Of a DNA stretch of 36,466 nt, positions 32,470 through 36,466 are shown piece by piece. A program made the position numbers and the translations under genes. The DNA comes from JAKORR01 sp964608495. Lineage in GTDB: Bacteria > Armatimonadota > Zipacnadia > Zipacnadales > FEN-943. Each line of letters starts with the position of its first letter. The stretch's first letter is position 1. The stretch spans positions 1-36,466 of the forward strand of contig CAZSOQ010000017.1 in NCBI GenBank assembly GCA_964608495.1, given 5' to 3'. Below the pieces are notes generated by a model. The model worked only from the letters and a program-made list of their open reading frames with translations, had not been told where the DNA came from and ran no database searches.

Positions 32470-33402
32470 GTGATCCGCGCAGTCAACCTCACCCGCCGGT
32501 TCGGCGAGCGCACGGCCGTGGACAACCTGTCCTTCGAGGTCCGCGCCGGCGAGCTCTTCGGCTTCCTGGGCCCCAATGGCGCGGGCAAGACCACTACCCA
32601 GCGCCTCCTCACGGGTGTCCTGCCCCCTTCCGCCGGCCAAGCCTTCGTCCTGGACGAGGACATGGCCCGCAACCCTCTTGCCGCCAAGGAGAACGTGGGC
32701 GTCGTCCCGGAGGTGGCGAACCCGTACCTCGAGCTCAGTGCCTGGGGCAACCTCATGCTTTTCAGCGAGCTGTACGGACTGAGCCGCCGCCGCCGGGCCG
32801 AGCGCGCCGAGGAGCTCCTGCGCGAGTTCGACCTCTGGGAGCGGCGCCGCGAGGTCACGAAAGCCTACTCCAAGGGCCTGCGCCAGCGGCTGATGCTCGC
32901 CATGGCTCTGATCCACGAGCCCCGCGTGCTGTTCCTCGATGAGCCCACCGCGGGGCTGGATGTGGCCAGCCGCCGTCTCATCCACGCCAGGGTCCGCAGC
33001 CTGGCCGAGCACGGCGTGACGGTGTTCTACACGACCCACAACATCGAGGAAGCCAACCTGCTGTGCGACCGGGTGGCCATCATCCGGGAGGGCCGGCTGG
33101 TGGCGGTGGACACGCCGGAGAACCTGAAGAGCGCCTTCGCCCGCAGCCAGTCGGTCCAGGTGACCTTCGCCGAGCCCGTCAGGCCCGAGGACCTCTTCGG
33201 CATGCCCGGCGGGACCCACGGCGAGAAGGAAGGCGACAAGCTGCGCCTGTATACCGACGAGCCCGGCGCGCTCATCGAGCACCTGGCGGCCTTCGCCTGC
33301 GCCCGGGGCCTCAGCATCGTCAGCCTCAACACCCTCGGCCCCAGCCTCGAGGAAGTCTCCGTGCGCCTGATCGAGGGAAGCTCGGACAGTGGCGGGCGAT
33401 GA
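32470..33402 (+). CDS. ABC transporter ATP-binding protein (ABC-2 exporter type)
   Basis: The ATPase has all the needed motifs: Walker A GPNGAGKTT, signature YSKGLRQRLMLAMAL, Walker B VLFLDEPTAGLD and the switch histidine in TTHNIEEA. A C-terminal extension of about 80 residues (VQVTFAEPVRPEDLFG onward) is typical of CcmA/NatA-like exporters. I chose the GTG at 32470, which places IRAVNLTRRFG at the N-terminus and gives 310 residues; the ribosome site is weak, and the in-frame region upstream is antisense to the DUF3160 gene. The stop overlaps the permease ATG (ATGA), so the two are translationally coupled. Substrate unknown; such pairs export drugs, lipids or ions. Confidence 0.93.
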   Translation: MIRAVNLTRRFGERTAVDNLSFEVRAGELFGFLGPNGAGKTTTQRLLTGVLPPSAGQAFVLDEDMARNPLAAKENVGVVPEVANPYLELSAWGNLMLFSELYGLSRRRRAERAEELLREFDLWERRREVTKAYSKGLRQRLMLAMALIHEPRVLFLDEPTAGLDVASRRLIHARVRSLAEHGVTVFYTTHNIEEANLLCDRVAIIREGRLVAVDTPENLKSAFARSQSVQVTFAEPVRPEDLFGMPGGTHGEKEGDKLRLYTDEPGALIEHLAAFACARGLSIVSLNTLGPSLEEVSVRLIEGSSDSGGR

Positions 33403-34136
33403 GTACCCTCCGCCGCTGCTGGGTCGTGGCCAAGAAGGACATGCTCGTCTACTACTTCCGCGGCCCGGTGCTCATCTTCGGCGTCCTCTTCCCCATCTGC
33501 CTCTTCTTCGCCTTCGCCATAGGCAGGGGCCTGCCACCCGAGAGCCTGGTGCCAGGCCTGATAGGCATGTCCCTGTTCTTCGCCGGGTCGGCGGTCACCC
33601 CCGCCGTGCTGCCCATCCAGACCCGGGGCAGCACCCTCGAGCGCCTCCTGGCTTCACCCCTTACCCTCAGCATGATCCTCGCCGGCGATGCCTTCGCCGC
33701 CTTCCTCTTCGGCCTGCTGGTGTCAGCCGTGCCCATCGCCGTGGCCCTCGTCGTGGCGGGCGAGTCCCTCGTCAGCCCCGCACTGCTGGCAGTCACCGTC
33801 ATCCTCTCGGCCCTCTGCTACGCCATCCTCGGCTCCCTCTTCTCCGCGCCGCCCGCCGATAACACCACCAGCATCATGACCCTCTCCAACCTCGTCCGCC
33901 TGCCCACCATCTTCCTCAGCGGCGTCTTCGTGCCCGTCGCGAACATGGCCCCCTGGGCCCGAGCCCTCTCCGCCATCTCCCCCCTCACCTACACCACGGA
34001 GCTGATCCGCGCCGCCTTCGGACAGCAGGCCTTCTTCCCATCCGTCCTCTCCCTCGCCACTCTCACGTCCTTCGCCGCCCTCCTGTGGGCCGTCACCGTC
34101 GTCGCCCACCACCACACGGTCGCCCGGCGGCTCTAG
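33399..34136 (+). CDS. ABC-2 type transporter permease
   Basis: The 245-residue protein is very hydrophobic with about six membrane segments: LIFGVLFPICLFFAFAIG, LIGMSLFFAGSAVTP, DAFAAFLFGLLVSAVPIAV, LLAVTVILSALCYAILGSLF, LVRLPTIFLSGVFVP, and a final one near the C-terminus. The LSGVFVPVANMAPWARALSAISPLTY block is the ABC-2 membrane domain signature. The ATG overlaps the stop codon of the ATPase gene. Together they form a complete homodimeric-permease exporter. The gene is followed by the repeat/terminator element and a convergent gene. Confidence 0.93.
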   Translation: MSTLRRCWVVAKKDMLVYYFRGPVLIFGVLFPICLFFAFAIGRGLPPESLVPGLIGMSLFFAGSAVTPAVLPIQTRGSTLERLLASPLTLSMILAGDAFAAFLFGLLVSAVPIAVALVVAGESLVSPALLAVTVILSALCYAILGSLFSAPPADNTTSIMTLSNLVRLPTIFLSGVFVPVANMAPWARALSAISPLTYTTELIRAAFGQQAFFPSVLSLATLTSFAALLWAVTVVAHHHTVARRL

Positions 34137-34180
34137 CCCCCCCATCACCCTCACCCGACACCGCAGCGGCACCGGCAGGG

Positions 34181-34306
34181 CCGAAAACCGTGAGGCAAGC
34201 CACGAAAACCGTGGGGCTCTGCCCCGCGGTGTTTCCTGCCTTTCCCCACCCCGCGGTGTTTCCTGCCTTTGCTCCCCTCACCGTTCCCCTGGCTTTCCTC
34301 GGCCCG
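34181..34306. repeat. Nested direct/inverted repeat element between convergent genes
   Basis: Two exact 22-base direct copies, beginning CCCCGCGGTGTTTCC, lie at 34222-34243 and 34249-34270. To their left are two inverted relatives containing CGAAAACCGTG at 34182-34192 and 34203-34213. To the right a further diverged copy, CTCACCGTTCCCCTGGC, spans about 34277-34293. Outer arms AACCGTGAGG (34186-34195) and CCTCACCGTT (34276-34285) also pair with one mismatch. The five related units make a complex foldback of about 120 bases. Confidence 0.7.
34203..34234. terminator. Strong bidirectional terminator hairpin
   Basis: Arms 34205-34217 and 34221-34233 pair at 12 of 13 positions (one G-U, one mismatch) around a TCT loop. 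Rightward it is followed by TTTCCTGCCTTT, leftward by TTTTCG, fitting an intrinsic terminator shared by the ABC permease gene and the convergent membrane-protein gene. Confidence 0.65.
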
Positions 34307-34319
34307 CCGCATGGTAGGT

Positions 34320-36272
34320 TTACTGCCAGAACATGTAGCTTGGTATATGGAGGGCGATGCTGACGATATTGAGGATGCTACCGACGACGAACTGGCCGAG
34401 GATGAGGCCCAGGAAGAGGGGCACTGCTTTCTGGTAGGTCTTATGGCCGCCGTAGTTGACGGTGACGGCTTTGATGATGGAGGCGATAAGCAGGGGCATC
34501 CAGACGAGGTTCATTTCCCAGTTGCCGGAGATGGCGAACCCGAGTGGATGGAAGGGCCACCACATGAACCGCATGCGCATGGTCTGGAGGAACCAGCCGA
34601 AGAGGAAGCCGACGCCGATGGCGGAGATGGCGTACCAGTTGGTGCCCTGGGGTGCGAGCAGCCAGGAGGCGAGCTTGGGGAAGGATTCGCCGCCGAACAT
34701 GCGTCCCTTCGCCCTTGCGCCCAGGTTGTAGTACATATGCAGTGATGTCCAGAAGGCTGCGGCCATAGCCACGACGGTCGCCAGGGTCATCGCCTGCCAG
34801 ACCCCACGGTTGCTAGACCCGGCGCAGTCCTGCATCCGCATGGCTTCCATCTGGTGAGGCATGGGATGGTTACGGTAGGCGCGGTTGAACCACCAGTACA
34901 GGGCGAAGGTGATGAGCTCCTGCTTAGGGAAGGCGCGCGGGCCGATCGCCGAGGTAAGGATCTGGTCCGGCCCGGTGAAGTGCAGGTCATGGACAGGCGC
35001 GCCGAACTGCGCGCGCATCCGCGTCACGGCGATGGCGAGGCCGAAGTAGATGAGGAAGAACAGCACGCCCAGCCACACGCGCAGCCCGGTCGCGGCGCTG
35101 AAGGCCACGAGGAAGGCGAAGCCGCCCAGGATGCACAGAGCCGCGGCGCGGTAGCTCATAGTCTCGTTGCGTTCGGGCCGCGCGCCCGGCAGGCCCCAGA
35201 TACGGTCCCACACCTCCTGCAGGAACCTGCGCCCGATCAGGAGGGCGTTCACGGCGAAGAGGGCGTAGGCCCCGAAGGCCTGGTAGTTGGTGAAGGGGAA
35301 CTCCTTGATCTGATCCAGCCCCAGCGCGGCGCTGCTCACCAGCTCGGCCTTCCAGAACAGGTAGAAGAACCAGCAGGAGAATAGGAAGTCGCTGGGCATT
35401 AGGTAGCCCATGCCGATCATAAAGGGATAGAAGGACCGCGGCGTCCACCCGATGGCGTTCCAGGGCCGGCCCTTTACGGCGGTGGCCATGTCCACCCAGT
35501 CTATGGGGACCTTCGGGATGATCGGGTAGAGGAAGGCGAAGCTGTTGTAGATGTCTATGCTGGCGGCGAGGGCGAATCCGATCCAGAAGTAGGGGATTCT
35601 GAAGAGCCTCGGGCGCGGCTGGGAGATCTCGACGGGCAGGGTGACGAGGGGGCAGGCCATGTGCTCGCCCTCGAGCCACTGCCGGCGGACCAGGACGTTC
35701 ATACCCAGCATCACCGTCAGCAGGGCCAGGATGAACAGCCCCCACATGGCCAGGGGCACGGCCCAGGCGCTGAGGATGTGGGGACGGTAGAGCGTCTCGC
35801 CGCCCTCGTAGAAGCCCTTGAGCACCGACATGTCCTGCACGGTCAGCCACTTAGGCACCGCGGGGTTGAACAGCGCCTCCCACTTATTCTCCGGCGTGGC
35901 CATCCAGAAGGACCAGGAGAAGATGGGCATGAGCACCTGGATGCCGTCGTGGCCGCAGACGCAGGAGGAGATGCAGATCATGGAGTAGGTCATCAGCAGC
36001 TCGGCCTGGGTGAGGGCGAGCCGCGGGAGGGTGCGGCGCAGGAGCTGGTTGACCGCGACCAGCACCAGGAGGATGAACACGGCGTTGAAGAAGAGCGAGA
36101 CGGTGGTGGGGTGAGCCGAGTAGCGGAACATCTCCATCTGCTCGACCCAGTACACGTTCGGTGGGATGAGGACGAGGGCCACGACGAGGCTGCGCCAGGT
36201 CAGGCCCGAGCGCGGCCTAGCCTCGTCGGTCCCGGCGCCGGTGGCGAATGGGGCGGACGTCTCGTCGGCCAT
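34320..36272 (-). CDS. DUF6785/DUF6784-type polytopic membrane protein
   Basis: The 650-residue protein has a polar N-terminal 25 residues, then about 13-14 membrane segments (for example SLVVALVLIPPNVYWVEQM, FFNAVFILLVLVAVNQLL, WAVPLAMWGLFILALLTVML, GVLFFLIYFGLAIAV, PLFLGLILGQFVVGSIL). Diagnostic soluble blocks are QAELLMTYSMICISSCVCGHD, WLEGEHMACPLVTLPVEI, GLDQIKEFPFTNYQ, WWFNRAYRNHPMPHQMEAMRM and FMWWPFHPLGFAISG. This matches the DUF6785/DUF6784 proteins, distantly like oligopeptide transporters, which are common in Planctomycetota and Armatimonadota. Transport is inferred from topology only. The ATG at 36272 follows a promoter-like pair at 36349-36378; the gene stands alone. Confidence 0.85.
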   Translation of the reverse strand: MADETSAPFATGAGTDEARPRSGLTWRSLVVALVLIPPNVYWVEQMEMFRYSAHPTTVSLFFNAVFILLVLVAVNQLLRRTLPRLALTQAELLMTYSMICISSCVCGHDGIQVLMPIFSWSFWMATPENKWEALFNPAVPKWLTVQDMSVLKGFYEGGETLYRPHILSAWAVPLAMWGLFILALLTVMLGMNVLVRRQWLEGEHMACPLVTLPVEISQPRPRLFRIPYFWIGFALAASIDIYNSFAFLYPIIPKVPIDWVDMATAVKGRPWNAIGWTPRSFYPFMIGMGYLMPSDFLFSCWFFYLFWKAELVSSAALGLDQIKEFPFTNYQAFGAYALFAVNALLIGRRFLQEVWDRIWGLPGARPERNETMSYRAAALCILGGFAFLVAFSAATGLRVWLGVLFFLIYFGLAIAVTRMRAQFGAPVHDLHFTGPDQILTSAIGPRAFPKQELITFALYWWFNRAYRNHPMPHQMEAMRMQDCAGSSNRGVWQAMTLATVVAMAAAFWTSLHMYYNLGARAKGRMFGGESFPKLASWLLAPQGTNWYAISAIGVGFLFGWFLQTMRMRFMWWPFHPLGFAISGNWEMNLVWMPLLIASIIKAVTVNYGGHKTYQKAVPLFLGLILGQFVVGSILNIVSIALHIPSYMFWQ

Positions 36273-36348
36273 TCCAGGGTCTCGCGTACATGGGTCACCT
36301 CACCGAGCGCGCCGACGCGCGGTCGGCGGGGCGGCGGCAAGCCGTGCC

Positions 36349-36378
36349 ATTTTACCCGCTTTGCGCCCCCGATGGGAA
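36349..36378 (-). promoter_or_regulatory. Possible promoter of the DUF6785-type gene
   Basis: On the minus strand TTCCCA (36378 to 36373; four of six) is followed by 18 bases and TAAAAT (36354 to 36349; five of six). The leader would be about 70 bases. Nothing else is visible in the last 194 bases of the window. Confidence 0.4.
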
Positions 36379-36466
36379 CCGCGCACCGTCTCTCGGGAGT
36401 GTTCAGTTCCGGCAGGATAGGGTTTGGGGGGGAAAGAGCAAAGGCGCGGGGAATCTCCTGTGGTTG

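Noticed and set aside
32239..33282. N-terminal extension of the DUF3160 frame
   Set aside because: The extension is antisense to the ABC ATPase gene; the lipoprotein signal and ribosome site place the start at 32238.
34222..34270. Two exact repeats separated by a short spacer, considered as a CRISPR remnant
   Set aside because: The spacer is only 5 bases, there are inverted relatives next to it and no cas genes; it behaves as a foldback repeat.

Overview
The window is a high-GC (roughly two thirds G+C) bacterial chromosome segment, almost fully coding, with no rRNA, tRNA, transposase, phage gene or CRISPR array that I can see. The gene mix suggests a heterotrophic bacterium of the Armatimonadota/Planctomycetota/Hydrogenedentota kind: large secreted or cytosolic glycosidases, a DUF3160-type lipoprotein, a DUF6785-type polytopic membrane protein, a class A PBP with Cys-rich C-terminal repeats, and a PCMT-type lipoprotein. 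This assignment is an inference from gene content; no marker gene here fixes the phylum.

Layout. Bases 1-6242 (minus strand): yebC, a dihydroorotate-dehydrogenase-like Fe-S flavoprotein and a very large GH38 alpha-mannosidase that runs off the left edge, all downstream of a TATAAT promoter. Bases 6408-8438 (plus): a two-domain alpha/beta hydrolase. Bases 8470-8670 (minus): a promoter, a structured stretch and a terminator-like hairpin with no ORF, a candidate small RNA. Bases 8706-14880 (minus): two small unknown genes, a GH2 beta-mannosidase, glgC, pspA and an NAD-dependent sugar epimerase. The last three all appear to start with TTG.

Bases 15066-22391 (plus): a clear operon PBP1A - PBP2 - tldD - tldE behind a good promoter. 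Bases 22499-22825 (minus): a small membrane protein. Bases 22982-23884 (plus): an FkbM methyltransferase. Bases 24062-26729 (plus): two tandem lipoproteins of the protein-L-isoaspartate methyltransferase fold, the second lacking the SAM motifs, then a ferredoxin-fused aldo/keto reductase. Bases 26782-32238 (minus): DUF3160 lipoprotein, a secreted TIM-barrel glycosidase-like protein and a membrane protein with a TPR-like segment and zinc ribbon. Bases 32470-34136 (plus): an ABC-2 type exporter (ATPase and permease), divergent from the DUF3160 gene. Bases 34181-34306: a nested repeat/terminator element between convergent genes. Bases 34320-36272 (minus): the DUF6785-type membrane protein.

Functional picture: glycan breakdown (GH38, GH2, the GH-like protein, the esterase-like hydrolase), glycogen and sugar-nucleotide metabolism (glgC, epimerase), and envelope building and protection (PBPs, PspA, lipoproteins, exporter). 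The least explained pieces are the tandem exported PCMT-fold lipoproteins, the DUF3160/GH-like/zinc-ribbon operon, and the non-coding element near 8.5 kb.
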